A DNA stretch of 64,000 nt from Pedobacter antarcticus (GTDB lineage: Bacteria; Bacteroidota; Bacteroidia; Sphingobacteriales; Sphingobacteriaceae), in NCBI RefSeq assembly GCF_900112985.1, contig NZ_FONS01000005.1, positions 1 to 64,000 of the forward strand, given 5' to 3'. Below the pieces are notes generated by a model. It made no database searches and was not told the origin of the DNA. It saw nothing but the letters and a program-made list of their open reading frames with translations. A program made the translations under genes and the position numbers. Shown piece by piece: positions 17,412 to 27,270 of the stretch (within the stretch, counting starts at the first letter, position 1; each line of letters opens with the position of its first letter).

Positions 17412-19442
17412 ATGAAAACCTCATCCAATAAAATATTTGATCCGGCGCTGGTACAAACCGCACTGAAAGAATCCTTCATTAAACTGGACCCCAGGACGAT
17501 GATCAAAAATCCGGTTATGTTTACCGTGGAGATCGGAACCTTAGTTATGGCCTATGTAACAGTATACTCTGTTACCCATACAGGCCAGGGATCTGCCCTG
17601 TATAACTTCTTTATATTTTTTATCCTGCTGTTAACCGTGCTGTTTGGAAACTTTGCAGAAGCCATTGCCGAAGCAAGAGGGAAAGCACAAGCTGATTCTT
17701 TACGTAAAACACGCGAAGAAACACCCGCTAAAGTTGTGGGTAGCGACGGAACGATTATTATCCGTTCATCCAGTCTGTTAAAGAAAGGGGACGTTTTTCT
17801 GTGTGAAACCGGCGATACGATCCCGGCAGACGGAGAAATTATCTCTGGAATTGCAACGATTGACGAATCTGCGATCACCGGCGAATCTGCACCGGTAATC
17901 CGCGAATCCGGGGGAGATAAATCATCAGTTACCGGTGGTACTAAAGTCTTATCAGATCAGATCCGGGTTCAGGTGAATACAGAGCCCGGAGAGAGCTTCC
18001 TGGATAAAATGATTGCACTGGTGGAAGGTGCATCCCGTCAGAAAACACCCAATGAGATCGCGCTAACTATTTTACTTGCCAGCTTTACGCTGGTTTTTAT
18101 CATCGTCTGTATCACCCTAAAACCATTTGCAGATTACGCTAATACGCCAATTACAATTGCCGCGATGATCTCGCTTTTTGTTTGCCTGATCCCTACTACG
18201 ATCGGTGGGTTACTCTCCGCTATTGGTATTGCCGGGATGGACCGGGCTTTAAGAGCCAATGTAATTACCAAATCTGGAAAAGCAGTAGAGACCGCAGGTG
18301 ATATTGATGTATTGCTCTTAGATAAAACCGGTACGATTACTATCGGTAACCGTAAAGCAACCAGCTTTTATCCTGCAGCAGGTATAACTTCCGCAGCTTT
18401 TATCCAGGCCTGTGTAATGAGCTCACTTGCAGATGAAACACCCGAAGGGAAGTCTATTCTGGAATTAGCAGCATTGCAGGAGCACAAGATTATGGCTGTA
18501 CCCGAAGGTGCTGTCTTTATCAAGTTTACTGCAGAAACACGGGCAAGTGGGCTGGATACTCCCGAAGGTGGAAGAATTCGCAAAGGGGCATTCGATTCTA
18601 TCCGGAATATGGTTTTACAGGCAGGAAACCCTTTCCCTGCAGACACTGCCGAACAGGTTAAAATGATCTCCAGTAATGGTGGCACACCACTGGTTGTGTC
18701 GGTCAACGAAAAGGCAATGGGCGTAATTGAATTACAAGATATTATCAAGCCAGGTATTAGCGAACGTTTTGAGCGACTGCGTAAAATGGGAGTTAAAACT
18801 GTAATGGTTACCGGAGATAATCCGCTGACAGCCAAATTTATCGCGGAGAAAGCTGGGGTCGATGACTTCATTGCCGAAGCCAAACCCGAAGATAAAATGA
18901 ACTATATCAAAGAAGAACAGGCTTTGGGTAAGCTGGTCGCCATGATGGGTGACGGAACTAATGATGCACCTGCCTTAGCCCAGGCAGACGTAGGTGTGGC
19001 CATGAATAGCGGAACACAGGCGGCTAAAGAAGCCGGGAATATGGTCGATTTAGATAATGATCCGACCAAGCTAATTGAGATTGTGGAGATCGGTAAACAA
19101 TTGCTGATCACAAGGGGAACGTTAACCACTTTCTCTATCGCTAATGACGTTGCTAAATACTTTGCTATTGTTCCGGCCCTGTTTATTGCATCTATACCAG
19201 CCTTAGAGAAGCTTAATATCATGGGGCTGCACAGTCCGGAAAGTGCGATTATGTCCGCGGTTATTTTTAACGCCATCATTATTCCCATACTCATTCCACT
19301 GGCACTGAAAGGCGTCGAATATAAACCCATTGGCGCAAGTGCCTTATTACGCAGAAACCTCCTCATTTACGGTGCAGGCGGTATTATTGCTCCTTTTGTG
19401 GGCATCAAACTCATTGATCTGATCGTAGGCTTATTTGTTTAA
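17412..19442 (+). CDS. kdpB: Potassium-transporting ATPase, ATP-binding subunit KdpB
   Basis: A 676-aa P-type ATPase that powers K+ import. The actuator-domain loop is visible as [17 protein letters not shown], the phosphorylation motif DKTGT starts at about residue 304, and the hinge motif [10 protein letters not shown] and [18 protein letters not shown] complete the P domain. The [18 protein letters not shown] segment is the KdpB form of the fourth membrane helix. Length and order are standard. It lies between kdpA and kdpC with short gaps of 10 and 12 nt. Confidence 0.97.
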   Translation: MKTSSNKIFDPALVQTALKESFIKLDPRTMIKNPVMFTVEIGTLVMAYVTVYSVTHTGQGSALYNFFIFFILLLTVLFGNFAEAIAEARGKAQADSLRKTREETPAKVVGSDGTIIIRSSSLLKKGDVFLCETGDTIPADGEIISGIATIDESAITGESAPVIRESGGDKSSVTGGTKVLSDQIRVQVNTEPGESFLDKMIALVEGASRQKTPNEIALTILLASFTLVFIIVCITLKPFADYANTPITIAAMISLFVCLIPTTIGGLLSAIGIAGMDRALRANVITKSGKAVETAGDIDVLLLDKTGTITIGNRKATSFYPAAGITSAAFIQACVMSSLADETPEGKSILELAALQEHKIMAVPEGAVFIKFTAETRASGLDTPEGGRIRKGAFDSIRNMVLQAGNPFPADTAEQVKMISSNGGTPLVVSVNEKAMGVIELQDIIKPGISERFERLRKMGVKTVMVTGDNPLTAKFIAEKAGVDDFIAEAKPEDKMNYIKEEQALGKLVAMMGDGTNDAPALAQADVGVAMNSGTQAAKEAGNMVDLDNDPTKLIEIVEIGKQLLITRGTLTTFSIANDVAKYFAIVPALFIASIPALEKLNIMGLHSPESAIMSAVIFNAIIIPILIPLALKGVEYKPIGASALLRRNLLIYGAGGIIAPFVGIKLIDLIVGLFV

Positions 19443-19454
19443 AAAATAGAAATC

Positions 19455-20042
19455 ATGAAAAAATACATTTTACAATCCATTCGCTTAACAGCTGTTCTAC
19501 TGGCACTGCTTTGCGTAATATATCCATTAATATTAGCTGCTGCGGGTCGGTTTAGCAAAGGTGGAGGAGGCGGTGAAAAAGTGGTCAGCAAGGGAAAAGT
19601 CGTTGGTTATGTACAGATTGGTCAGTCCTTTACCGATCCGCGTTACTTCTGGGGAAGACCGTCTGCGGTTGGTTATAATGCTGCCGGATCCGGAGGGTCC
19701 AATAAAGGCCCTTCCAATGAAGATTACCTTAAGCTGGTAGCAGACCGTATAGATACACTACAGAAATATAACCCGGGTTTAAAAAAAGCCGATATACCTG
19801 CAGATATGGTTACGGCCTCAGGAAGCGGGCTGGACCCGGCAATTTCTCCGCAGGGGGCAATAATCCAGATTAGAAGAGTTGCCAGCTACAGAAATGTGGA
19901 AGAAAGCAAAGTTGCCGAACTCGTCGCTGCCCATATCAGCGGGCCACTCTGGGGAATGTTTGGGCCCTCCACCGTCTCGGTATTACAACTTAACCTGGCC
20001 CTCGACGAGCTCAGTCAGACAGCCGCTAATCAGCACCACTAA
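19455..20042 (+). CDS. kdpC: Potassium-transporting ATPase subunit KdpC
   Basis: A 195-aa protein with one N-terminal membrane helix (SIRLTAVLLALLCVIYPLIL) and a periplasmic domain. Family signatures are visible: IGQSFTDPRYFWGRPSA, SGSGLDPAISPQGA, and the final VSVLQLNLALDEL. KdpC assists K+ and ATP binding in the KdpFABC complex. The downstream porin gene starts 19 nt after its stop and is probably in the same transcript. Confidence 0.96.
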   Translation: MKKYILQSIRLTAVLLALLCVIYPLILAAAGRFSKGGGGGEKVVSKGKVVGYVQIGQSFTDPRYFWGRPSAVGYNAAGSGGSNKGPSNEDYLKLVADRIDTLQKYNPGLKKADIPADMVTASGSGLDPAISPQGAIIQIRRVASYRNVEESKVAELVAAHISGPLWGMFGPSTVSVLQLNLALDELSQTAANQHH

Positions 20043-20061
20043 AACTTATATCAGGTATTCC

Positions 20062-21132
20062 ATGAAAAAATTAATATTATCAGCAGCACTATTCACAACC
20101 GGTTCATTCGCTTATGCACAGGACGACTCGAAAATCCACTTTAGTGGATATGTAGAAACCTATTATAGTTACGATTTTAATAAACCTGCAAATCATAACC
20201 GGCCCGGATTTATTTATTCCCATAACCGTAACCAGGAGGTAAACCTTAATCTTGGTTATCTCAAAGGGAATTATGACGACGGGAAGATCCGGGCAAACCT
20301 GGCCTTAATGGCCGGTACTTATTCCAATGCAAATCTTACTGCAGAAACCGGGGTACTCAAAAATATCCTGGAGGCTAATGCCGGGATCAGGCTGAGTAAA
20401 AATGAAAGTCTTTGGCTGGATGCAGGTGTTTTCTCCTCCCATATAGGATTTGAGAGCGCAATTTCTAAAGATTGCTGGGTCTTAACAAGAAATATTTCGT
20501 CGGAAAACACCCCTTACTACGAGGCAGGGGCAAAACTTAGCTATGCCACACCGGACGGGAAGTTTACGGCAACAGCTTTATATTTGAACGGGTGGCAGCG
20601 GATTACACGGCAAGATGGAAATAACAAGCCTGCCGCTGGTGTGCAGCTAAATTGGAAACCAACTGCAGGTATTAGCCTGAATTATAGCAATTATATAGGT
20701 ACTGAGGGAGCGGACTCTATCGGAGTCAACCGGGTATATCACAACCTCTATGGCATTTTTCAACTTAGTGAAAAACTAGGGCTGATATTGGGTGTTGATT
20801 ATGGAACCCAGCAGCAGACAAAAGGTGGCACTAAAAAGAACAAGGTGTTTTCACCTGTGGCTATCGCCCAGTATAAATTTGCCGAAAAATGGGCATTGGC
20901 AGCAAGAGTAGAACATTACCAGGATAAAAAAGGCGTTTTTATTGCATCAGATACGCTGCATGGCTTTCGCACAACCGGTTATTCCATGAATGTTGATTAT
21001 GCGCCTGTTAAGAATGCGCTGCTCCGTCTGGAAGGTAAAATATACGACAGTAAAAACCCTGTATTTGTAAGGGCGGGGCGTGCCGTAAATTACAATGCAG
21101 CAATTACAGCAAGTCTGGCTGTTTCCTTCTAA
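20062..21132 (+). CDS. Outer-membrane beta-barrel porin in the kdp cluster
   Basis: A 356-aa protein starting MKKLILSAALFTTGSFAYAQ, a clean type I signal peptide, followed by alternating aromatic/polar beta strands (HFSGYVETYYSYDFN and similar) and ending in Phe (SLAVSF), the usual last residue of an outer-membrane barrel. It fits the putative beta-barrel porin-2 group often found with kdp genes in Bacteroidota. I chose the ATG at 20062, since a longer open frame from 19879 overlaps kdpC and lacks a signal. It may let K+ or other small ions pass the outer membrane; this role is inferred from position only. Confidence 0.85.
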   Translation: MKKLILSAALFTTGSFAYAQDDSKIHFSGYVETYYSYDFNKPANHNRPGFIYSHNRNQEVNLNLGYLKGNYDDGKIRANLALMAGTYSNANLTAETGVLKNILEANAGIRLSKNESLWLDAGVFSSHIGFESAISKDCWVLTRNISSENTPYYEAGAKLSYATPDGKFTATALYLNGWQRITRQDGNNKPAAGVQLNWKPTAGISLNYSNYIGTEGADSIGVNRVYHNLYGIFQLSEKLGLILGVDYGTQQQTKGGTKKNKVFSPVAIAQYKFAEKWALAARVEHYQDKKGVFIASDTLHGFRTTGYSMNVDYAPVKNALLRLEGKIYDSKNPVFVRAGRAVNYNAAITASLAVSF

Positions 21133-21161
21133 ATCCCATACCTGTTTAATCCTTAAATTAA

Positions 21162-22298
21162 ATGATGAAAAGAGAAGATGATACCGCAGGGCCCGTCAAA
21201 AACTTTCTGGAACTGGTCAAAAGATCAAGAAGGGGTAAGTTTAAGGTCTATATAGGTATGAGTGCAGGAGTTGGAAAGACTTACAGAATGCTGCAGGAAG
21301 CACACACCCTGCTAAAGAGTGGTATTCAGATCCAGATCGGCTATATCGAAACGCATAACCGTGCCGAAACTCATGCGCTGCTGGAAGGAATTCCTGTTAT
21401 AGCCAGAAGGAAGATCTTCTACAAAGGCAAAGAGCTGGAAGAAATGGATCTGAATACCATTTTAAATATACATCCGGAGCTCGTAATTGTCGATGAGCTT
21501 GCACACAGCAATATCGGGGGCAGTAAAAATGCTAAACGATGGCAGGATGTTGCCGATCTGCTGGACGCTGGAATCAGCGTGATTTCTGCCGTCAATATTC
21601 AGCATCTGGAAAGCATGAATGAAGAGATTGAGAAGATTACCGGAATCGCAGTAACCGAAAGAATTCCGGATAAAATTCTCGAAATGGCCGATGAAATTGT
21701 CAATATAGATTTGACAGCCGATGAACTGATCGACCGCCTGAAAGCTGGAAAGATCTATGACCCCATGAAGGTAGAAACTGCTTTACGTAATTTCTTTCAG
21801 CCAGAACGGATTTTGCAGCTTCGGGAACTTGCCTTAAAAGAAGTTGCGCATCATTTAGAAAGAAAGATTAATATTGAAGTGCCAAAACAGGTTAAGCTCA
21901 GGCCGGAAAAATTTATGGCCTGCATCTCGACGAATCATTCAACAGCAAAAGTGATTATTAGGAAGACGGCCAGGCTGGCATCCTATTATCACTCGCCCTG
22001 GCTGGTTCTATATGTGCAGCGTAGTGCAGAAAATGGCAACAATATCAAGCTAGACCTGCAAAGGCACCTGATTAATAATTTGAAGCTGGCCACAGAAATG
22101 GGAGCAGAAGTTCTAAAAATAAAAAGCGACGATGTCACGGCAACAATAGCCCGCATTGCCGCAGCAAAAGAGATAACGACTATTTGTATTGGAAGGCCGC
22201 ATTTCAGCTTGTTTCAGATCATGATGAAAACATCGATATTTAACCAGTTACTCCGGCAAATTGCAGAGACAGAAACAGACCTGGTGATCTTATCCTAA
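21162..22298 (+). CDS. kdpD: KdpD-like sensor protein lacking the kinase domain
   Basis: A 378-aa cytoplasmic protein containing only the N-terminal part of KdpD. The KdpD domain (about 20-230) shows Walker A GMSAGVGKT at 32-40 and VDELAHSNIGGSKNAKRWQD. A universal-stress-protein-like domain (about 245-375) follows, with TTICIGRPHF near the end. The four membrane helices, GAF and kinase domains of classical KdpD are absent. The histidine kinase gene 17 nt downstream probably supplies catalysis, so sensing and phosphotransfer are split over two proteins. Both frame ends look natural and there is no sign of a broken longer gene. Confidence 0.88.
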   Translation: MMKREDDTAGPVKNFLELVKRSRRGKFKVYIGMSAGVGKTYRMLQEAHTLLKSGIQIQIGYIETHNRAETHALLEGIPVIARRKIFYKGKELEEMDLNTILNIHPELVIVDELAHSNIGGSKNAKRWQDVADLLDAGISVISAVNIQHLESMNEEIEKITGIAVTERIPDKILEMADEIVNIDLTADELIDRLKAGKIYDPMKVETALRNFFQPERILQLRELALKEVAHHLERKINIEVPKQVKLRPEKFMACISTNHSTAKVIIRKTARLASYYHSPWLVLYVQRSAENGNNIKLDLQRHLINNLKLATEMGAEVLKIKSDDVTATIARIAAAKEITTICIGRPHFSLFQIMMKTSIFNQLLRQIAETETDLVILS

Positions 22299-22315
22299 TT
22301 TATAAAAAGAATCAA

Positions 22316-24070
22316 ATGAAGATTAAAACAAAATTACGACTTGGATTTGGGTTCCTTTTCCTGGTCGTTCTGTTCTTCGGGAGCATGTCTCTGTACTATA
22401 TGAACAAGATCTCGGTCAGTTCGAAAGTTATTTTAAAAGATAATTATAAAAGTATCCGGTTCACCGGGGAGATGCGTACTATACTCGATGATTTTCAGCT
22501 TCCACTTCCTGAGCCTGTCATCAGAAAATTCCGTGCATTTTTGGCCGAGGAACAAAAGAATGTTACTGAAAAAGGGGAAGGTCAGGCAGTTCTCGCACTC
22601 ACCAATGCATTTAAGCGGCTTTCCGATCCTTTAACAGATATGCGAGAGAAAGAGCAGGCATTGCAGCAGGCCAGACAACAGCTCCGACTGATTGACCAGT
22701 TTAATATGGGCGCGATTGTGCGGAAAAATGATGCAGCACAGCGTGGTGTGGAGCAGGCTGCTTCTTATCTGATTTTTACCGCATCGATGTGCTTTCTCAT
22801 CCTGTTTTCCTTTATCGTGAATTTTCCCGGATTCGTGGCAAATCCGCTGCGGGAGCTTTCTGAAGCAATTAAAGAAATCAGCAGAAAAAATTATAAACAG
22901 CATCTGGATTTCAAAGGTACCGATGAGTTTGCAGAACTTGCAGACGCATTTAATGCGATGGCTTTACAGCTGAACCACTGGGAAAATAGTAATCTGGCTA
23001 AGTTGCAATCTGAAAAACTCAGGATTGAAGCAATTATTGAACAGATGCATGATGCGATTATCGGGCTGAATGAGAAAAAAGAGATTCTATTCCTGAATAA
23101 GGAGGCCGGACAACTATTGCAGCTGAACCAGCAGGAAACGGTAGGAATGGATGCCGCCGCGCTTATGGAAAAAAATGATCTGTTAAGGGGTATTCTTCAG
23201 ATTGAAAATACCGATAAGCCAATGAAAATCTATGCTGATAATAAGGAGTCCTATTTTCAGCTGGAACGTCGGGTCATTATGGTACAGAACTTAGATGATC
23301 AGTCCGGGCAAGTACTCACTCAGACTGGAAAAGCAGCCGGCGAAGTTTATATTCTTAAAAATATAACACGATATAAAGAACTGGATGAAGCTAAAACCAA
23401 TTTCATCGCCACGGTATCCCACGAATTAAAAACGCCTATTTCCTCTTTAAAGATGAGCCTGAAATTGTTGGAAGATGATCGGGTAGGCCAGATGAATACA
23501 GAACAGGGAGAGCTGGTTCAGCATATGAAGGACGATTGCGGACGTCTGCTAAAGATCACCAGCGAACTGCTTAACCTCGCGCAGGTAGAAACCGGAAAAC
23601 TGCAGCTTAATTTCGTAAGGACAGATCCGCGTAAAATCGCCATTTATGCAATGGATTCCGTCAGGTTTCAGGCAGAACAAAAATCGATAGAACTGGAATT
23701 GATTAGCAGGAACCATCTTCCTGAAGTGAACGTAGATACCGAGAAAACGGCGTGGGTGCTGGTGAACTTTCTATCCAATGCATTGCGTTACAGTACAGAA
23801 AATTCCAAAGTCGTTATTCAGGTGATCGAAAGTGGTCATGAAATTGAATTTTCTGTACGTGATTTCGGTAAAGGAATAGAAGAACAGTATCTGGAACGCC
23901 TTTTTGACCGGTATTTTCAAGTGCCGACCGATGGACAGAATAAATCAGGCTCAGGCCTGGGATTAGCCATTTCCCGTGATTTTATTGCCGCGGAAAATGG
24001 ACGGATCTGGGTAGAATCTGCGCTGGGTGAAGGAAGCCGGTTCTGTTTTGCGCTGCCTTTGGCAGATTAG
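22316..24070 (+). CDS. Membrane sensor histidine kinase of the kdp cluster
   Basis: A 584-aa kinase. Two membrane helices (about 8-28 and 152-175) enclose a periplasmic four-helix-like sensor. A HAMP domain (NPLRELSEAIKEISRKNY) and a PAS domain (IIEQMHDAIIGLNEKKEILF) follow, then HisKA with SHELKTP (H near 369) and HATPase with NFLSNALRYS, DFGKGI and GSGLGLAIS. It closes the kdp cluster and most likely phosphorylates the NtrC-type regulator at 14003-15337, receiving its potassium signal from the KdpD-like protein encoded before it. The partner assignment is inferred. Confidence 0.9.
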   Translation: MKIKTKLRLGFGFLFLVVLFFGSMSLYYMNKISVSSKVILKDNYKSIRFTGEMRTILDDFQLPLPEPVIRKFRAFLAEEQKNVTEKGEGQAVLALTNAFKRLSDPLTDMREKEQALQQARQQLRLIDQFNMGAIVRKNDAAQRGVEQAASYLIFTASMCFLILFSFIVNFPGFVANPLRELSEAIKEISRKNYKQHLDFKGTDEFAELADAFNAMALQLNHWENSNLAKLQSEKLRIEAIIEQMHDAIIGLNEKKEILFLNKEAGQLLQLNQQETVGMDAAALMEKNDLLRGILQIENTDKPMKIYADNKESYFQLERRVIMVQNLDDQSGQVLTQTGKAAGEVYILKNITRYKELDEAKTNFIATVSHELKTPISSLKMSLKLLEDDRVGQMNTEQGELVQHMKDDCGRLLKITSELLNLAQVETGKLQLNFVRTDPRKIAIYAMDSVRFQAEQKSIELELISRNHLPEVNVDTEKTAWVLVNFLSNALRYSTENSKVVIQVIESGHEIEFSVRDFGKGIEEQYLERLFDRYFQVPTDGQNKSGSGLGLAISRDFIAAENGRIWVESALGEGSRFCFALPLAD

Positions 24071-24072
24071 AT

Positions 24073-24106
24073 AATTAATGCTAATGAGATATAGTCAGCA
24101 TTAATT
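24073..24106. terminator. Hairpin between the kdp cluster and the HIRAN gene
   Basis: A perfect 10-bp inverted repeat (AATTAATGCT / AGCATTAATT) with a 14-nt loop lies between two convergent genes and touches the stop codon of the HIRAN gene. It is AT-rich with only a short T-run, so a modest terminator. Confidence 0.5.
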
Positions 24107-24762
24107 TAAAATGTATCGACTTTTAGAAAGACCCTGTTTAAAACCCCATTTTTTTCTATACCATGAACAGTTAAATTAAAAGGTCTTTTAGTTTTACTGA
24201 AAATCCTGCAATGTATGGTTTTTATATAGCCTAAGATAATACCTTGTGTTAAGACCTTGACTGCATTTTTATCAAATTCGTTTTTAGTATCAATTTGGTA
24301 CTGCAACCTATCTCCAATTTTAATTGTATCACTCGGAATTTTATGATGAGACAGACCTGTAATTTCAGTGATGAAACCTAACCCTTTTATTGGGTTAAAA
24401 TCAGCTAAAAACTCGTAATTATCGGTTGGTAGTAAGCCTTGAGTATACGCGAGCATATAAAATTTGTCCTCCTTATAACTTAAATCTATGCCCCAAAATT
24501 TATAAAAATCCTGAACATCATTTCTCTCATTTCTTATTAACCGTTGGCCAAAAATATCAATAACATTTTCGGTATATACTTTGTCCAAGTCTGGAAATCC
24601 CTCATAGGGAACAAAACCATGCACTTGTGCTTTCGCTACTACTTCTTTATTATATTGAAAGCGAACACCCCCAGTGGCACTTTTTTTAATAGTACCAACT
24701 GGAAATCTACTACTACCTCTACCTGTCCTCCAAGTGAGATATATATTTCCTATTGCTTTCAT
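24106..24762 (-). CDS. HIRAN-domain protein with a HipA-N-like N-terminus
   Basis: A 218-aa protein. Residues 1-90 (GNIYLTWRTG, VGTIKKSATGGVRFQYN) resemble the N-terminal subdomain of HipA kinases. Residues about 120-218 look like a HIRAN domain: FITEITGLSHH, then GDRLQYQIDTKNEFDKNAVKV and GIILGYI, the pattern of a DNA-end-binding module known from Rad5/HLTF helicases. Its start overlaps the end of the kinase gene at 24759-25841 by 4 bp, so both are made together. The module may be a split HipA in which the N-subdomain carries a DNA-sensing domain, comparable to HipS/HipT in HipBST. Base composition is clearly more AT-rich than the flanks, which suggests transfer. Function unknown. Confidence 0.7.
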   Translation of the reverse strand: MKAIGNIYLTWRTGRGSSRFPVGTIKKSATGGVRFQYNKEVVAKAQVHGFVPYEGFPDLDKVYTENVIDIFGQRLIRNERNDVQDFYKFWGIDLSYKEDKFYMLAYTQGLLPTDNYEFLADFNPIKGLGFITEITGLSHHKIPSDTIKIGDRLQYQIDTKNEFDKNAVKVLTQGIILGYIKTIHCRIFSKTKRPFNLTVHGIEKNGVLNRVFLKVDTF

Positions 24763-25841
24763 ATATGATTGAATAATAATTCGAGCCGCAAAGTTACCAA
24801 TTTAAACATCAATTCCTTCCGATGTTCCTCTAACTTAAATTGTCTTAAATCATCCGGTAGTTTTGAATCCGCATGATTGATAATGTGTCTAAGAGCGTCT
24901 AAACTATATTTTTCTTTAATATTCAGTATTACTGATAATACCTTAGCCCGATGTTTAGTCTCTATGAGTTCAATTAAATTGAAATGATTTTTTTTCTTCT
25001 CTTCCCCTTCCCAATGAATCTCAGATACACCCTTTTTAACATATGCATCCAGCATATTTTTGTCATTTAGTAATTTAAAAATTTTCTCATCCAAATTTTC
25101 CCTTCCTAAGCAACAACCACTATCATAGATTGGAGCAAATTCATTTGGGAGTATATCTGATTTTACAACTAAGTGCGGTTTAATAATTTTATCACCAATA
25201 TCAGAATTGTTTGAAAGAAATCTATTTATTACTTTTTCCAGCTTGGTAGTTGTTTTTGAAAAAAATGCGACGCTAGTTTCTTCTGAAGGAGTATGTATTG
25301 CACCTCTGAAATTTGTGATTATTCCCCAGTTTTCTTGGTGACGGTCTGAATTACCTATAATACTATCAAAAATGATGACCTCAACAAGATTTTCTATGTG
25401 ATTCTCCAGATGAAAACTCTGCAAAGCAGAACAAATGAACTGAAATGTATACAATCTCTTATGTTGGAGGATATCCGGTCTATATTTTGAGTCGAAACCT
25501 GTTAGATATGTAACACCCTCAGTAAGTTTATTATCTGAATGTACAACCATTGATTTTGAAAGACAGCCAATTTCTTGTTTTTTATTTTTATTGTAAGCTA
25601 TATTGTAATCTAGCATTTTGAAGCCTAATAGTTGCCCGATTTTTGACGCCACTATTTCAGACCAAAATTCCTGTGGATACCTAATTTCTCCTTTATCAGT
25701 TTCCTTAGAGCCTTTAAAAAAATATTGATCACCTGTTTCTGGATGTATAGCAATATTTTTACTCCTTGTTCCACCCGTACTTTGGTACACTGGTATTTCC
25801 CAGCTAGTTATGTCTGTAAAGGTTGGTATAAGTTTCTCCAT
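24759..25841 (-). CDS. HipA-like / CtkA-like protein kinase
   Basis: A 360-aa protein with the HipA_C kinase layout: glycine-rich STGGTRSKN near 21-29, the ATP-binding Lys in YFFKG (K43), a helix Glu (E62), the catalytic NSDRH at 164-168 with N171, and the metal-binding IYDSG (D240). It lacks the HipA N-terminal subdomain, which appears in the HIRAN protein encoded immediately downstream (4-bp overlap). HipA relatives phosphorylate translation factors or tRNA synthetases and act as toxins. No HipB-type helix-turn-helix gene is adjacent, so the HIRAN partner may be the controller. Substrate unknown. AT-rich, probably acquired. Confidence 0.75.
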   Translation of the reverse strand: MEKLIPTFTDITSWEIPVYQSTGGTRSKNIAIHPETGDQYFFKGSKETDKGEIRYPQEFWSEIVASKIGQLLGFKMLDYNIAYNKNKKQEIGCLSKSMVVHSDNKLTEGVTYLTGFDSKYRPDILQHKRLYTFQFICSALQSFHLENHIENLVEVIIFDSIIGNSDRHQENWGIITNFRGAIHTPSEETSVAFFSKTTTKLEKVINRFLSNNSDIGDKIIKPHLVVKSDILPNEFAPIYDSGCCLGRENLDEKIFKLLNDKNMLDAYVKKGVSEIHWEGEEKKKNHFNLIELIETKHRAKVLSVILNIKEKYSLDALRHIINHADSKLPDDLRQFKLEEHRKELMFKLVTLRLELLFNHI

Positions 25842-26047
25842 GTTTTATTTAGCTATTCAACTATCGCCGCTTAATAGATAAATCAAATACCAATAAGTCT
25901 TTTATGCTGCGTTTTTAAGTATTTGATCTGCAATTGGCAATGGTAACCTTTTTTCTCGTTAGTGGGAGAATTTCTGTTAAATTATATAATTTCCTCAGAT
26001 TATTGTGCAATTTGGCGTATCCACTTTAGTTGGATTTATTTTCCTAC

Positions 26048-26088
26048 TTAGCCAAAAAAGCCGGGTATCACCCGGCTTTTTTGGCTAA
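26048..26088. terminator. Strong terminator after the PepSY gene
   Basis: A perfect 19-bp stem (TTAGCCAAAAAAGCCGGGT and its complement) with an ATC loop. A/T-rich arms give U-runs on either strand. It ends the leftward siderophore operon at 26119 and would insulate it from the HIRAN/HipA pair. Confidence 0.88.
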
Positions 26089-26118
26089 AATCATTAACAT
26101 CCGGATCGGAATGTAAGA

Positions 26119-27246
26119 TTATGCAATAACATTTTGGTTCGTATCGGTTTTCGGTTTCTTGGTAGATTTCTTCTTCTTGCCCCACCAGATATAGAAACCT
26201 GTAATTGGCAGACTCGCACAGATCAGACTGGCTAAAAAATAAAGTGTTTTACTTACCATTCCGCCGAATGCGCCAACATGGAGTGTGTAATTTAACTTTC
26301 TGACCTTATCAGCAAATGGCAGTTCATCCATTGTCTTCCCTGAGCCCGTCATCAATTCGAGCGTTGCCGGGTCAAAATACAGATCTCTCCAGTGACCGTT
26401 AATCATGTCGGTACAGGCATAAATAGGATGGTCAGCTTCCTCTTCAAAATAAACGATTACCTGGTCTTTATTATGCTGTCCAATTTCTTCAGTCACCTTT
26501 TTATAGATCATGTCTGCATTGTAAAGCGGTGAATTTACCGACGGTGCAGAAACTTCCATTTTCTGTCTTCTTGGTTTGTTGGTATCGCCACCTGTAAGGA
26601 AATAGACACTTTTACTAAACCAGGTGAAAGACATAATCAATCCTGTAATGGCCATTAACACTGCGAGGGTAAGGGAATAGAAACCCAATACGTTATGCAG
26701 GTCATAATTTACCCGTTTGAAACGTGCTTTCCATTTTACTTTAAAACTCTGTTCACGGCCTTTTTTGTTCCATTTTTTTGGCCACCATAAGACCATCCCT
26801 GTAATGAGCAATCCGAAAAAGATGAAAGTAGCCCAGCCAATAATAGGTCTTCCGATTTTTACGGGTAGCCAGAGATGCCTGTGCCCTTCGTCCATGAAAT
26901 GAAAGATATCATCATGATCGACCATTGCGACTACTTCGGCTGTATATGGATTAACATATACCATAGAATCCGAATTAAGACTGAAGTGGGCAGTTTTATT
27001 TTCTCCGTGATACCATACCGAATGAATCTCTTTTTCCGGCAACACCTTTTCTACCGCTTTATACAAAACAGACGGAGCCAGGACCTTTGCACCCTCCGGT
27101 TTTTCTGCATGTAACCAGGGAGAGGAAAGACTTTGGATCTCTTGTTTAAATACAAGTACACAACCTGTAATACTTAGAATTACGACAATAATGCCGGAAG
27201 CCAGGCCTAACCAGAGATGCAGCCATGCATTAATTTTTTTTAACAT
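26119..27246 (-). CDS. PepSY-domain inner-membrane protein (XusC-like reductase)
   Basis: A 375-aa protein with four membrane helices: the first near residue 10-35, two in the middle (PIIGWATFIFFGLLITGMVL and a later pair around FYSLTLAVLMAITGLIM), and the last near 340 (SLICASLPITGFYIWWG). PepSY domains lie between them. This PepSY-associated TM family includes siderophore reductases that release iron from imported ferric chelates at the inner membrane. Histidines in the helices (LHLWLGL, YDLHNVLGFYSLT) are likely haem ligands. It is last in an operon with a DUF4374 lipoprotein and a TonB receptor, matching XusC of the XusABC xenosiderophore system of Bacteroides. Confidence 0.83.
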   Translation of the reverse strand: MLKKINAWLHLWLGLASGIIVVILSITGCVLVFKQEIQSLSSPWLHAEKPEGAKVLAPSVLYKAVEKVLPEKEIHSVWYHGENKTAHFSLNSDSMVYVNPYTAEVVAMVDHDDIFHFMDEGHRHLWLPVKIGRPIIGWATFIFFGLLITGMVLWWPKKWNKKGREQSFKVKWKARFKRVNYDLHNVLGFYSLTLAVLMAITGLIMSFTWFSKSVYFLTGGDTNKPRRQKMEVSAPSVNSPLYNADMIYKKVTEEIGQHNKDQVIVYFEEEADHPIYACTDMINGHWRDLYFDPATLELMTGSGKTMDELPFADKVRKLNYTLHVGAFGGMVSKTLYFLASLICASLPITGFYIWWGKKKKSTKKPKTDTNQNVIA

Positions 27247-27270
27247 TTGAGCGGGAGTTTAGACAAGATA

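Noticed and set aside
19879..20061. N-terminal extension of the porin gene
   Set aside because: Overlaps kdpC in another frame; the signal peptide starts at 20062.
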